A stretch of DNA of 64,000 nt from Diplonema papillatum (lineage: Eukaryota > Euglenozoa > Diplonemea > Diplonemida > Diplonemidae). The translations under genes were made by a program, and so were the position numbers. Below the pieces are notes generated by a model. It ran no database searches and was not told the DNA's origin. It worked only from the letters and a program-made list of their open reading frames with translations. Shown here in pieces: positions 1 through 12,893 of the stretch. The stretch covers positions 155,916 through 219,915 of the forward strand of contig JAPJBO010000341.1 of assembly GCA_030068145.1 (NCBI GenBank). The letters run 5' to 3'. Each line of letters opens with the position of its first letter. The stretch's first letter is position 1.

Positions 1-150
1 GCTCCGAGGTGTTCCGGGGACGCTCCGAGGTGTTCCGGGGACACTCCGGGGTGTTCCGGGGACGCTCCGAGGTGTTCAGGAGACACTCCGAGGTGTTCCG
101 GGGACGCTTGAAGGTGTTCCGCGGGTGTTCCAAGGATCACATTGGGAATC
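1..150. repeat. 21-bp minisatellite
   Basis: About six head-to-tail copies of a 21-bp unit (gctccgaggtgttccggggac) run from the window edge to about 130, drifting towards the right end. The unit is a multiple of three, so it gives spurious open frames of a 7-residue repeat. It is cut by the window start, so its full length is unknown. Confidence 0.85.
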
Positions 151-345
151 AGCCGCATCTAGCCACCCTGCCAGACTGGCCAAAATGCCCCATTTTCACC
201 ACTTTTAGCCCTTCTTTCGTGTTTCTCGGCGTCCCCCTCACCAGCCTTGGGGTCAGAAGTCGCCAACAACCTGTTTCCGGGGGAAGAAACCCCGAGCACG
301 CCTCAGGAGTACGAAAATACACTGAAAATAATTAAGCGTACAGGG
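150..345. repeat. Dispersed repeat, related to 6655-6800
   Basis: The stretch with 'attgggaatcagcc', a 'ttttcac...ttt' segment, 'cttcgtg' and 'ggcgtccc' appears in the same order and spacing at about 6655-6800, diverged. The element type is unknown and no coding is seen. Confidence 0.5.
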
Positions 346-373
346 TTCCTAACCAGAGTCGCACCCCCTGGGG

Positions 374-838
374 GGGGTTGTGTCCATGGCTTAAAGGACC
401 GAAACGGAACCAGTGCGGTGTTGAGCAGCACATGTCCGCAACCAAGCACGTTCTTGCATTCCCCGGTTCCCGTCCGGGGGGGGGTTGTGTCCGTGGCTCA
501 AAGGACCGAAACGGAACCAGTGCGGTGTTGAGCAGCACATGTCCGCAACCAAGCACGTTCTTGCATTCCCCGGTTCCCGTCCGGGGGGGGTTGTGTCCGT
601 GGCTTAAGGGACCGAAACGGAACCAGTGCGGTGTTGAGCAGCACATGTCCGCAACCAAGCACGTTCTTGCATTCCCCGGTTCCCGTCCGGGGGGGGTTGT
701 GTCCGTGGCTTAAAGGACCGAAACGGAACCAGTGCGGTGTTGAGCAGCACATGTCCGCAACCAAGCACGTTCTTGCATTCCCCGGTTCCCGTCCGGGGGG
801 TGTTGTGTCCGTGGCTTAAAGGACGCCATCGACTCGGT
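374..838. repeat. 106-bp tandem repeat, about 4.4 copies
   Basis: The word ttgtgtccgtggct recurs at 378, 485, 591, 697 and 803, giving periods of 107, 106, 106 and 106 bp. Copies are nearly identical apart from the length of a G-run. Each contains a GC-rich stem (ccccggttcccgtccgggg). Overlapping open frames on both strands are only the repeat read through. A diverged single copy lies at about 7108-7205, with fragments near 1050-1075 and 16738-16768, so the unit comes from a dispersed family. Confidence 0.9.
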
Positions 839-1139
839 GTGAGGGCAGCGCTCCGTCGCGGGTCCCGCCTGCGCCGTGTTTCGGTGGCCAGCCGCATCCG
901 GTCCTTCAAGACGAACAAATAATAAGAGAGTCTTTTCGGCCACATCCCCAGGGGAACCGGTGCTTCTCTCGTCCGGGCATGCGACCTTTCCAACCAACGC
1001 GTCCGACAACATCAACGTGCTGATTCCGTAGCCGCGACGCACGCATCCAATCCAAGCACGTTCTTGCAAACCCCCGAGTGAGAAAAGACCGCCGGGCCAA
1101 CTTTAGCGGCAACCAAAAAACACACAGTACGAGTACTGC
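839..1139. other. Intergenic, or upstream intron of the RING gene
   Basis: No credible gene is seen. It ends in a polypurine/CA stretch and '...cacacag' at 1121-1127, which could be a splice acceptor for the coding region that follows. The reading frame of that gene stays open back to about 1119. Confidence 0.4.
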
Positions 1140-2144
1140 GTGAGTTTCTGCTACACCCGAGACATGTGGGGCATGGGTGACCCACGTTGGGTGTTCGGCA
1201 TCTACGATCCAGCCGAGGAGAAGTGCATGTGCTACTTCGTCGGCTCGCAGGGCGTGGCGGACACCCTGTACAGCTCTTTCGGAGTCGCGAAAACGGATGC
1301 GGATCCTAGGAACGAGGAGTGCGTGGCGTATGCGCTGATGATCCCCCTCTCCTGCTTGTGGACGCCTAGCGGCGCGTGCATACACGCGCCCGGTGCGCCG
1401 GACGGCTGCCTGTGGACCGAAGAGAAGTGCTGCGTGAACGCGATGGGGTACGAGCCGTCGACGATGTGGAAGCTCATCATGGACTACCCTCTCCTCCTGC
1501 TGTGCGGCCTGATGCTCCTCCCCTTGTCGATCCTGTTCAAGCGGAAGAAGGCGACGTACTCACGCGGGTCGATCGGCGGCAACTACGGGTCTATGGACTC
1601 GTTGAACGCTTCGCGGACGCACAGCGACGCGGACGAGGCTGCCGAACACAAGGAGAAGCAGGCGGCGTGTCTCGCGAGCTTGCGGGCTGCCGCGCGTGAG
1701 AGCACCTTCACAAACGAAGAAGACGACATCTGCGCGATCTGCTTGGAGTCGATGGTTCCGGCTGGGCCGGACGGGTCGGTTTCGGTGGTTTCCTTACCGT
1801 GTGCGCATGTATACCACTTGAGCTGTCTTGAGCTCTTCCTGACCCACCAGCTGACGGCTGAGACCATGCGGTGTCCCACGTGCCGTGGCTGCATCGTGGA
1901 ACCCGATGGCGACCCGTCGAGCCTGACAGAGCAGGGCAGCAGGTCTTCGCGCCTGGCCACCATGCTCGGAACCATGGTCAACGGCTTGTCCCGCCACCCC
2001 TCGTCGGCGGCCCCCGCCATGATCCCGCCGCCCCCCGCGACGCCCACGCCGCCGTCGCCGCCCCTGACTCCGCACCCGCCGTCCGACCGCCCGACCACGC
2101 ACCTGCTCCTCAACGAGCAGGTCTTTTTGGACGCCAGCGTGTAG
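1140..2144 (+). CDS. Single-pass membrane RING-H2 protein, probable E3 ubiquitin ligase
   Basis: The frame encodes about 334 residues. Residues 1-110 are a Cys-rich, probably lumenal or extracellular region. A hydrophobic segment at about 115-135 is followed by the basic RKKK-type stop-transfer patch. The cytosolic part carries a complete RING-H2 domain at about 198-248: CAIC, then CAHVYH with a further Cys, then CPTC, so all eight zinc ligands are present. A Pro-rich tail follows at about 285-320. RING-H2 proteins with one membrane span typically ubiquitinate membrane or secretory cargo; that role is inferred from the family. The 5' end is uncertain. The frame begins with GTG and is open upstream to a possible acceptor (cag at 1125-1127), so an upstream exon with a signal peptide is likely. 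Otherwise the first ATG is at 1173. Codon use is GC-rich and unlike the transposons nearby. Confidence 0.75.
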   Translation: MSFCYTRDMWGMGDPRWVFGIYDPAEEKCMCYFVGSQGVADTLYSSFGVAKTDADPRNEECVAYALMIPLSCLWTPSGACIHAPGAPDGCLWTEEKCCVNAMGYEPSTMWKLIMDYPLLLLCGLMLLPLSILFKRKKATYSRGSIGGNYGSMDSLNASRTHSDADEAAEHKEKQAACLASLRAAARESTFTNEEDDICAICLESMVPAGPDGSVSVVSLPCAHVYHLSCLELFLTHQLTAETMRCPTCRGCIVEPDGDPSSLTEQGSRSSRLATMLGTMVNGLSRHPSSAAPAMIPPPPATPTPPSPPLTPHPPSDRPTTHLLLNEQVFLDASV

Positions 2145-3841
2145 GCTGCAGCAGCGGGGGGGGGGGGGGAGGGGGGCGCCGGCCCCTTGCCGTCGCTTTT
2201 CTTCATCTCTTTTGAAAAAAAAAAAAAATACATAAAAATAAGCGCTGCTCCTGTTTGCAGGAAAATACTCGTGAGGAGGCTGGCAGTTGCGAAATCTCAA
2301 AGGCATGGTGTCATACGCATCGGCATGCCCATGACCCCCCCACTGTGCAGCAGGAGTCCAATCTCAAAGGAGGTACTTGTGCTGTAGCCCATGCGAAACG
2401 CAGGTAAATTTGGATCCATGCGGGCGTAAGCGCTCAACGGAAAAAAGACCAACTTTGTAGTTGTTTGTTTCTCCCCTCTAGCCTCAAAACAAAATGTTTC
2501 CCCCGTACACCACACCCTGTATGTAAATTCGTCAAGTCTCGCAGATTCCCTCGGAAAATCCGTGAATATCACAAGGCAGCTCCTCCTCGAGTATCTTCTA
2601 AGAGTACATCTGTACTGACGGGAACATTTCCGGAACAACGGTTGCGCATGAAAGAGAAAAATGATGCCAGCGAAGAAGTGCTAATACAGGAGGCTTATCC
2701 CCCAGAGAGGGTTTATACAACTTGTGCCTCATCATTTCTCATCACCTTTCGTCAGTTGCTGCTGATGATCGTCCGGCACTTCGCACATCATAGTGCAAGT
2801 CCCGACTACGGAAAATGTTCTTCTAATAACGTTGGCAGCCATCTTTTCTTTCTAGCCGTGCTATGTTGGGCGGAAACGAACCGTTCCGAGTAGGGGGACC
2901 CTCTGGTCATGTTCAATTGCCACCCGGTGCCACATCCAGAATTTGATTGACCCCTTTTTTTTTCTGCGTTCTATCTGTTTTGTCGAGAGCAGTCCCTCAA
3001 CTTCTCTTTTGCTTTGTAGGAAATCCTCAGGGAAATGCGCTGTGGCCCACGCGAAATCTCCCGCCTCTATGTCCAAGTAAACGTATCAATAAACGGCGCA
3101 GCTGAGGATCTATAGTCTGCTCTGTAGGGGAACTCCACCGCATTTGCACTAGCAAGAGGAAGAGACGGACTTCGCCTCAAACTGTAGGAATATATGTAAT
3201 GGGTGAGTGATTTTGACTGCAGGGAAGAAATATTTCCGGCTCAGTGAATAATAGAGCCGGACCCTTCAAAACCGAAATCCTATCAAAACCCGCAATCCTA
3301 GAATAAACCCTGAAGGCGGGCCAACAGAAAACCCCTCGTTCAACAATCAAGGAATAGACGCTCCTTTGGGGCCGTTCTTATTGAGCTGAACTTGGCGAAG
3401 TTACCAAGCCTCTTCGCTTATCTGTTCCAGCGGGGGTGTCCTTGTGTTTCCCCGACCGGCGAGCTAGAAAACGGCACCTTGTTTAACACAGGCACCTGCA
3501 GACACACCCACACATGCACAAGCTCTTCGATTTTTATGTGCTAACAATCTTGTGGGTTGCTCTTCAACGTATTGTGCAGGCTAAAAAGACGTAGGCAGCG
3601 TGTTTGGTGTTTGATTAGAACTCCTTACTGAAAATGACAAGTGTGCCTGTAGATACAAGTGGAAACTGATCAAGCGGCACGCACAAATAGCGGATATTCA
3701 ACCTGCGCAAACCATAAGCAGCACCACAATTCACGAAAAGAGACGGTCATACGGTACCAAAAACTGCGACACCATACTGAGGAGGGCCTACCGTAAGTAA
3801 GGTATGTGGACAATGACCGACACCACCAATGACCAACAACT
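2145..3841. other. Intergenic, no gene recognised
   Basis: It starts with a G-run (2155-2170) and an A-run (2214-2228) just past the RING stop. Open frames reach 142 codons (2465-2893) without recognisable domains. About 2900-2950 resembles 5812-5862 (the word caattgcca, then 'ccaga/ccagga tttga'), so part is dispersed repeat. Confidence 0.5.
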
Positions 3842-4115
3842 AAGGTACCTACCGATCCTCGTACCTCGTGTAACCACTACCCGTACGACACTCAGAACAA
3901 AGGATATCTTCCCATAACGACGAAGGTCACCCGGAGACTTTAAAACCCCGGAGTTTCAAGCGAACTTTCACTCTAACTAAGGTACCAACCGATCCTCTTA
4001 CCTCGTGTAACCACCACTCTTACGACACTCAGAGCACAAAGGATATCTTCCCATCACGACGAAGGTCACCCGGAGACTTACACCCCGGAGTTTCAAGCGA
4101 ACTTTCACTCTGAAC
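3842..4115. repeat. 137-bp tandem duplication
   Basis: Two adjacent copies start at 3842 and 3979 with 'aaggtacc' and end in 'caagcgaactttcactct'. They differ at several substitutions and small indels, so the duplication is not recent. No coding. Confidence 0.85.
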
Positions 4116-4736
4116 ACAACGAGGCGCTTACGTCAAACGGGCACTGGCTTTCCCCTTGTAGACGGGCCTGCGCTCTGTTGCAGCCGATCGATGACCTCGG
4201 CGGAGTGACCAAGCCCGTGCAGGCTCTTTGCCTTTCTGTTTCAACACGGGTATCCGTGCGGTTTCCCTTCTAACACGAGCCAAAAGAAGGTACCCCTGAT
4301 TATTTAAGGACCCCAGCAGCAGTAATATTAGCCCTTTCGTTTCTTTTCCGCTTTTTTTATGTCAACGCCACCCGGAGTAATGCAGACCATCCTTACCGAG
4401 CTCGAACCGGGCCTACGTTTTTAGCCGTTTAAAGGCTGATTTTGGATTGATATCGGGATTGACCAACCAACAGCCCTCTGATTCCGTTTTAACGCGGGTT
4501 ACCAAGTGGGCTCTCCTTTATCTCAAGAGGCGCCTTGAAAGACACCTTTGTTTCAGGAGTAGTTGCAACAGCAAACGACTCCCTCACACTCTCTGCTGTG
4601 GCGAGGTCTGGAGTTTTAAGACCGAAAAGAAAGAAAACTGAAGTACGGCACATACCTCCCCCCCCGTGTTGGCTGGTGTGGATGCGTCAACGCAACAGTT
4701 TTTGAAAGGATAGCGAAAGAGCGAAGGCATATTCTT
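4116..4736. other. Intergenic, nothing recognised
   Basis: Only short open frames without domains and no clear repeat. It precedes the LINE fragment at 4759. Confidence 0.4.
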
Positions 4737-4862
4737 GTTGGCAGCACGTGAAAGTGTGTGTGGGCCTTTGAAGCGTGGATGATGCCTCTCGCGCTGCTCC
4801 CCTTGAGGTTCCTGGCTCATGCCAAAGCGCCGCCGCCCGGGTTGGCAGCACGTGAAAGTGTG
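4737..4862 (-). mobile_element. 82-bp 5'-truncated LINE insertion with 22-bp target duplication
   Basis: Positions 4759-4840 match the 3' end of the LINE at 18160-21565 almost base for base (compare 18158-18242). The same 22 bp occur on both sides, at 4737-4758 and 4841-4862. That is the signature of target-primed reverse transcription that stopped after about 80 nt. The 'gtt' at the right junction is shared with the element and could be microhomology. The tail is not poly(A) but a short CA/TG run. Confidence 0.85.
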
Positions 4863-4872
4863 CGAGGGAACC

Positions 4873-5806
4873 TTTCATCGGCAGCTACGAGCAGGGATAA
4901 AAAGGGGGAAACAATGGAGAACAATGCGCTTCGTGTCGGGTCGTTTGGGAATCACAATAATGAGCAAGAGAAAGAGAGAGGGAGCACGAGGGGAAACTTG
5001 CAAGGAGCGTTGGGGTATTTACCTCGGCCTAAAAGGTCGAGGTCACAGGGGGAAAATGTTTCCTGGGCTTGAGGGGGAAGGGAGGGTGGGCATTTTGGTT
5101 CTCGTGTAGCTCACACCCCCCTCCTCCTGGTTTACTGGCTGGGTTGTCCTGCTCTGGGTTTGATGTCCGATTCCCACAGTGAAACTGAGAGAATCTTTCA
5201 TCGGCAGCTACGAGCAGGGAAAAAAAGGGGGAAACAAGGGAGAACAATGCGCTTCGTGTCGGGTCGTTTGGGAATCACAATAATGAGCAAGAGAAAGAGA
5301 GAGGGAGCACGAGGGGAAACTTGCAGGAGCGTTGGGGTATTTACCTCGGCCTAAAAGGTCGAGGTCACAGGGGGAAAATGTTTCCTGGGCTTGAGGGGGA
5401 AGGGAGGGTGGGCATTTTGGTTCTCGTGTACCCCACACACCCCTCCTCCTGGTTTACTGGCTGGGTTGTCCTGCTCTGGGTTTGATGTCCGATTCCCACA
5501 GTGAAACTGAGAGAATCTTTCATCGGCAGCTACGAGCAGGGGGAAAAAGGGGGAAACAAGGGAGAACAATGCGCTTCATGTCAGATCGTTTGGGAATCAC
5601 AATAATGAGCAAGAGAAAGAGAGAGGGAGCACGAGGGGAAACTTGCAGGAGCGTTGGGGTATTTACCTCGGCCTAAAAGGTCGAGGTAACAGGGGGAAGG
5701 GAGGGTGGGTATTTTGGTTCTCGTGTACCCCACACCCCCCTCCTCCTGGTTTACTGGCTGGGTTGTCCTGCTCTGGGTTTGATGTCCGATTCCCACAGTG
5801 AACCTG
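4873..5806. repeat. 322-bp tandem repeat, three copies
   Basis: Copies begin with tttcatcggcagctacgagc at 4873, 5196 and 5518. The third lacks about 26 bp. Similar open frames of 64-113 codons recur on both strands in each copy and have no known domain, so I treat them as repeat artefacts. The left end abuts the target duplication of the LINE fragment. Confidence 0.9.
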
Positions 5807-6784
5807 AGAAAACTGATCATGATCAATTGCCAACCGGAACCACTCCAGGATTTGAGTTGGTAGGGTGGTGCGGTCAACGGAAACCACCATCAGTTTTTCC
5901 CTTAGTACTAAGGCAGGCGGGTTTCGGACCGCAGCTACATCATCTATGCTGAAGCACCCAGGGTTAGCTGTTGTTTCGGAGACTAGTAGATGAGTGTACG
6001 TCACCTGTGCTTCACCTACCTACGTTCAGGCTCGAAAACCACAGGGACAACACTGTTCACTCCTGCTGTGTTCGGTGCCTCGGGTGTGAGGCAGTGATTA
6101 TTCAGAAGGGGAACCGAAGAAAGAACGGCACACCGACCGCCCAGAAAGCACACACCCGGCTGAACCGTCGCAAGCAAACAAAGGGTCGAACCGGTACCAA
6201 CCCATACAGGGGAGGGATCGTCGGAAGCACATACACACACCCCACACAAACCCAAACACCACGCACGCACACAAAAGTCAACCGGGGACTTTAAAATACC
6301 GACCTTCTAATCCACGAACAACGAAAGCCAGGCGCGTTTGTGTTGTTTTATACGTGCCGTCGACGCTCTTGATGGTGTTCCTACTTGTTTTTTATGGTAA
6401 CAAGCTTGCTTGTCTATATCAAAAAGTGTCGGATGGCAGCGTGCTGTGTTAAATCACTCAAAACAGGGTTTACACACGTACGCACAAACAAATCCTGATC
6501 CCAAGTCAGGAATTCTGAGCAAACCATCAAAAGACGCTACGCCGACGTCTTTTCTCAAGACAGCCTGGCGGCTGGAACCAATGCTGCAAATATGCAACGC
6601 AAAGGCTTGTCCCCTGCAGGTACCCAAGTAGCCCCCCCTCGGCTGAAATTCACGGGGGTGTTCCAGGATCCGTATTGGGAATCAGCCACACCTGCCACCC
6701 TTGCAGGCTGGTCGACAACGCCCAGTTTTCACACATTTTGCATCTCCTTCGTGCTTCTGGGCGTCCCTCTCCCGGCGGTGAAAA
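5807..6784. other. Intergenic, dispersed-repeat fragments only
   Basis: 5812-5862 resembles 2900-2950, and about 6655-6784 resembles 150-340. Open frames are short and domain-less. Confidence 0.4.
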
Positions 6785-6960
6785 ATAATAAGGAGGACTA
6801 GCCCCTCAACGTTTCATACCCCACCTGCGGAGTCCTACACCTTTACCCGTTTCCTTTTTCCCTGTTCTACTTTCTTCGAAGAAGACTTGATGCTAGCATC
6901 AAACATGCATGAGAGGCAGTGTCCTGCCTAAACATCAAACTAAGATTTTCCACCACCGGA
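6785..6960. repeat. Dispersed repeat, second copy at 56930-57115
   Basis: 'gaagaagacttgatgctagc' and the following 60 bp (gcatgagaggcagtg, ctgcctaaacat, aactaagattttcc) are nearly identical at 57040-57110 in the same orientation. The flanking 100 bp match more weakly. Confidence 0.8.
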
Positions 6961-8492
<1,532 letters not shown>

Positions 8493-9454
8493 ATTCGCGT
8501 CCCAAAACATTCGCTGCTCTTGGGGCCCAGGCTCCGGTCCAGAATGCACTGTGGGAGGCCCGTCGTGATTGTGGCACCAGGGGACGGCGCGGCGGGTGAA
8601 AAACAAGAGGAGCGACGCCCCCGCCGCCCAATCCGTGCAGCCCGATACACAAGTCCAGACCCGAAGCCCATTGCCGTATCTTCTTCCAGCTACGCGCAAA
8701 TGATACACGTGGGGGGCCCAGAGTTAAAGTGTATGCAAATATTACCACAAGAAGTTTCCAAAGTGTGGTATTTGGGGCAAAAAAATTTTGTTTCTTTTTC
8801 TGACCGCCCACCGTGGTGACCACCTTAGAGTGTGACAGGTAGCGTCTCCCCCCTCCACAGTGAAAATAGCCTACACGGTGCAGTAGTAAAGGCTTCACTA
8901 GTAAATTTACTAATGGTTTTACAAGTGAAAATGGTTTATAAATTTTACGAGTGCACTAGTAAAATTTACAAGTGATTTCAGGTGTTTTGGCAGGTGTTTT
9001 CGGGTGTAACAAGAAGAAACTGTGGCAAGTGAAGCACACATTCAGAAGAGCCGGCTTCTTTTTCACCTAACTCGTCAGAATGGGGCTGGGAGAGCAGAGC
9101 AAAGTGTCAACCCAGTGCTGAGAGCCCCGCGCGTAGGCAGACCGCGTCAATCCAGGCTTCCCCCACTCCAAGACAAACGTGAACACTCGAACACGATCCC
9201 CCTGTGGCTCGATGCGGTGGGAACACAGGACAATAACATTGGAAGAGACGGACCGCGAGGGAGGAGGCGTCCTTGTCCTCTCAGAGCAGAGTCGTGCACA
9301 GGTACGTCCTGGTACCAGAAATAGAGTTGCACGGCAAAAGACGCTCCGGTATCTTGCGTTTGGCCCAGGAGGTTACGAATATCTCTGCCTGCGTGCGTCT
9401 TATGCCGGACAGGCTTGGCATCCATTTTTTGGACTGAGTCGTGGGCAACAGTGC
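8493..9454. other. Intergenic with an ACTAGTAAA-type cluster
   Basis: At 8895-8975 variants of 'actagtaaatttac' and 'acaagtg' repeat; the same vocabulary returns at 11560-11700. No gene is recognised. Confidence 0.45.
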
Positions 9455-9476
9455 GGTCAACTCTGAAAGGCAAATA

Positions 9477-9891
9477 CCGTAAACGGAAATAAGTGGGGCT
9501 CTACGCGTGCCAGCTGCCCGGGAGACAAGTGCGCTGAAAGGGCAACATGGGCCCTACAAGCATAGGAAGAAGGTGAGAACGCAAGCATGGCAGCGGCAGC
9601 AACACCCCAAGAATCAACGACAATAAAATGAAGCAGTAGGCACACCGCGTTCGTTCCCAATACCCCGACCCGACCAAGCAACCGCCAAACCCCAAGAAGT
9701 ACAATCTCACGGCAACAGCCCAAACAACTTCCCCTAGCACCCTCGTGTGACAAGAATTATCCAGTCCTCGAAACCCCCCGTGGAGGAAATATGTTGGACC
9801 GAAAATATGTTGGACCGGACAAAAGTTGGACCGCGGACGACCAAAGCAACTGGACCATTTTGTCCGGTCCAACATATTTCTGTTTACGGTA
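9477..9891. mobile_element. Short TIR element inside a palindrome
   Basis: The ends are inverted copies of TACCGTAAACGGAAATA (right end with one mismatch). A second inverted pair, ttggaccggacaaaa and ttttgtccggtccaa, lies near the right end. The flanks 9455-9476 and 9892-9913 are themselves reverse complements (21 of 22 positions), so the unoccupied site would be a near-perfect palindrome with TA at its centre. Only TA is duplicated. It is too short to code and is probably a non-autonomous (MITE-like) relative of the element at 12255. Confidence 0.8.
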
Positions 9892-9913
9892 TTTGCCTTT
9901 CAGAATTGACCGC

Positions 9914-10049
9914 CAGGCACGTATCCACTTAGGCGGGGTTGGGTCGATGGGCATGAGGTAAAAAAATGTCCCTTGACAAATGGGTAGTCAGGCGCGAGAG
10001 ATGCGTTGGGTTTCTTCTTGAGCGTACCAAGATCGTCGTTTATTGGCGG
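9914..10049. other. Spacer, nothing recognised
   Basis: Unique sequence between two TIR-family pieces. Confidence 0.3.
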
Positions 10050-10700
10050 CTCATACTTTTTCCTTCACTGTCAGCCAACATCGAGCCACTTCGTTTGCAC
10101 TCTGCATTTTTGCGTTTGCACTCTACCAAAGCAATGGGACAGACGGTGGACGCATCTTGGTCCACCCTCGGCACTGACCAACCGCAACCGGTCGCGATCA
10201 AACATCCTTCCACGCAAGGAAGATCTTGTGATTCCACCACAGGGCCATGGCGACCAATGGCTGGACCATGACTAGGGTGCTTCGTTGCGAGTTGCTGGAG
10301 GGAACTCAGCGGCCGCGCACTGTTCGGGAACTCCTGGCGGCGGACCCATGCGCGATTACGGAGTGGAGCGAGTGCTGGCCAGCCGCAAAACTGCACCAGG
10401 TACACAGAACCCCCCGAAGAAAGTTGGCCGGACAAAAGTTGGACCACCAGAGCCCAAAAACCATTTTGTCCGGTCCAACGGATTACCCCGTGGTTCCCTT
10501 CGCATAGGCGTCCAGGGCCTGCATTCGGGTGGATGCCCGAACACCGGCCTTTGGTCCGCCTCCGGCTGAAACCATCTAAGGTGCGCTGTGTCGCCCGCTG
10601 TCAGAATGTGTTGAGAGGTTCGTTGCACCCTTCTAAACCACATATCTCCGTTGTGCCGTTTTGTAGAATCGATTGCCTCACTAGCGCACTGCTCCGCTGG
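10050..10700 (-). mobile_element. Inverted fragment of the CCGTAAACGG element family
   Basis: The reverse complement of 10065-10490 matches about 12300-12570: the stretch 'gtttgcactctaccaaagca', the 'cctggcggcggac' block and the subterminal ttggacc...ggtccaac hairpin (10428-10480) are all shared. The terminal CCGTAAACGG is missing. Further right (10560-10690), the minus strand encodes a short broken zinc-like stretch, C-x4-C then QHILT..DTAHLR across a frameshift, matching the protein fragment at 12600-12700. Confidence 0.65.
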
Positions 10701-11540
10701 ACCTCCGGAGTTGGTGCAGCGTCTTGCCGTTGATGCTGCTCTGGGGCGCGTTTAGTCGCTCTCGGAGTCTGCGGTTCCTCTGATGCTCGAGGGTCCCCCG
10801 TGCAAACCTGCCGATCTCTTCCATCTGCACTAGGCCGGCGGCATCTTGGGCGCATACATATTGGAGGCCTGCATCATGGTAGACCGATCCACATCAAAGA
10901 CGCTTCGTCCGTTCAGCACTCTTCCTGCTGCCTCGTCCGCTTTTTCATGTTTACGAAACCTCACAAATTTCTGACTATTATGGTCGAGCCCGAGTGTTAC
11001 ATTGATGGGCTGTGTGGAACTCCTTACTGCGGCAACAACAATGTCAAGATCCCTGCTTGGGCAAAGCCTCCGTGCCGAAGCGTGTCGGGAAGTGGCAGGC
11101 ATGCTCGGACCGACTGGAAGTATTCGCAACAGTCAGGTGGCCGCTTCTGCCCAGGGTTCCCCGCTCCCCGCTCACGTCGCCATTGTAGAGTGTGTTTCAC
11201 TGTTGTGAATTTGGCACGACACCACTCACAGTGCGTCTCTCTTGCCTCTGTTTCTTCTCATTTTGTAGACGCTTTTCCTCGACAGCTGTCAACTAGCTCA
11301 ACAAAAGTCTCAGGGTAAAGGGGCTGGACAGTGCGTACAGTTCCAGTTGGGTGCGCGCTGCTCCTCTCATCCTTTTTCAACGGCGCGGCTGTATATCAGG
11401 GGAGATGATTCCCATCAAGGCTCCCAACAACCCTGCCCAACTCAGTCCGAGGGGTAGTGCACATCGACCAAACCTCCCCGGTTTTCGATCTCGCAATTTT
11501 TCACGCAAAACCCCCTACAAATCACTGTTTTGGACTGAAA
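10701..11540. other. Intergenic, nothing recognised
   Basis: Open frames up to 172 codons (10800-11318) have no recognisable domain or repeat structure. Confidence 0.35.
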
Positions 11541-11720
11541 AACACCTGAATTCACTTGTAATTCTTAGTAGTGCACTAGTAAAATTTACAAGTGCACTAG
11601 TAAAATTTACTAGTGCACTTGTAAATTCTACTAGTAAAAATTTTTAGTAGTTACTTATACTAGTAAATTTACTAGTAAAAGGGTCATTTTACAGGTTTAC
11701 TACTGCACCGTGTATGAGGG
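11541..11720. repeat. ACTAGTAAAATTTAC repeat cluster
   Basis: At least six overlapping variants of 'gtgcactagtaaaatttaca' lie on both strands, related to 8895-8975. Many contain the 6-bp palindrome actagt. Confidence 0.75.
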
Positions 11721-11739
11721 GGGGGTCAGCCGGCTGATG

Positions 11740-12254
11740 CACGACGCACTAGTTATGGGGTTTCACTAGTTATTAACTAGCTCAATGACTAGTGAAATTT
11801 ATAACTTGCTCGGACATAACTAGCAACTAGCATATAACTAGCTCGTGCTAGTTATATAACTAGCAGGTTTCCATCAGGTTTCTGTCATGAGAGAACTTTC
11901 CACCAATAGTTTCCGTCATGAAAAAAAATCCAAGAGTTTCTGTCGTGAGAGAATTTTCAACCAATAGATGCTGCCAGTAGTTTCCACCGTGGTGCTCACC
12001 AGTGGCTTCACTTCATCACTAACAAAAAGGGACGCACGACTTTCTTTTTGACACATCGGGGTTTCCCGGTGTCTGACACCGGGACACTGGGTTTTAAAGT
12101 CCTGGTCTTTCAAGCTGCGGTGGGCTTCAATGCATTTTACCCTAAAAACGCCTACAGGAGCTAGTTATATAACTAGCAGAGCTAGTTATATAACTAGCTC
12201 GTGCTAGTTATATAACTAGCTCGTGCTAGTTATATAACTAGCTTGTGCTAGCTA
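11740..12254. repeat. Array of the palindrome gctagttatataactagc
   Basis: Perfect 18-bp palindromes occur near 11848 and in a run from 12158 to 12254, linked by 'tcgt' or 'aga'. Degenerate versions fill 11750-11870. The array resumes at 13978-14080, so the element at 12255-13977 was inserted into it. Confidence 0.85.
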
Positions 12255-12452
12255 TACCGTAAACGGAAATAAGTTGGACCGGACAAAATGGTCCAACTCA
12301 CCTATTTCGGGCTCTCGCGGTCCAACTTTTGTCCGGTCCAACTATTTTCGGGGGGTCCTGTGCACTTAGTGAAATTTCGCGGCTGACCACTGACCAACAC
12401 TGGCTTCACTTCCTTAGTTTGCAAGTCGCGCATGAGCCCGCCGCCAGGAGTT

Positions 12453-12893
12453 CTAGAACACTGCGCGGCACAACCCGCAGTGTCCCATCCGTCTGCCCCT
12501 TTGCTTTGGTAGAGTGCAAACGCAAAAATGTAGAGCTAAAACTAAGTGGATCGAGGTTGGCTGACACTGAAGGGTGGAGCTGCTTATGTTGCGTAGGTCG
12601 GCTGAGTCAGGATAGTGGCGGAGGTGGGTGTCGTCGTTTATCGTCAGGACGTGGTCTGATGTAGCTGTTTCGTCACACCCGGGCACTCTACATTTGACCT
12701 TCGTACCGTAGGGCATGATGCCTCGGCGTACGATGGCCTGCAACAAGTCAGTTGTGCCATGTAACTTTCGTAGTTTTGTGAAAGTCTGTGCGCGCATACA
12801 GCTCGGTGGCGTTACTTCTGATAGACGTTTCCGCACCTCGTGGTCGCGTAAACGCTCGGCACAGCGCCGAATGAAGCGCCCGGATTCTTCCAT
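12453..12893 (-). pseudogene. Zinc-binding fragment, possibly post-RT region of a LINE
   Basis: The frame gives 146 residues. Its middle reads CRVPGCDE..., then DHVLT and DTHLR. The layout 'LLQAIVRRGI ... C-x4-C ... DH-VLT' resembles the zinc-binding stretch after the reverse transcriptase in LINEs, but no RT is attached. The same DH(V/I)LT..D.(T/A)HLR signature occurs at 10560-10690 (minus) and 31517-31555 (plus). I infer a decayed fragment rather than a working gene, and the function is unknown. Confidence 0.4.

Noticed and set aside
906..1385. 159-codon minus-strand frame overlapping the RING gene
   Set aside because: Antisense to a domain-bearing gene, no domain of its own.
2465..2893. 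142-codon plus-strand frame
   Set aside because: No domain, atypical composition, no conserved copy in the window.
10800..11318. 172-codon plus-strand frame
   Set aside because: No recognisable motif and no repeat or gene context that supports it.
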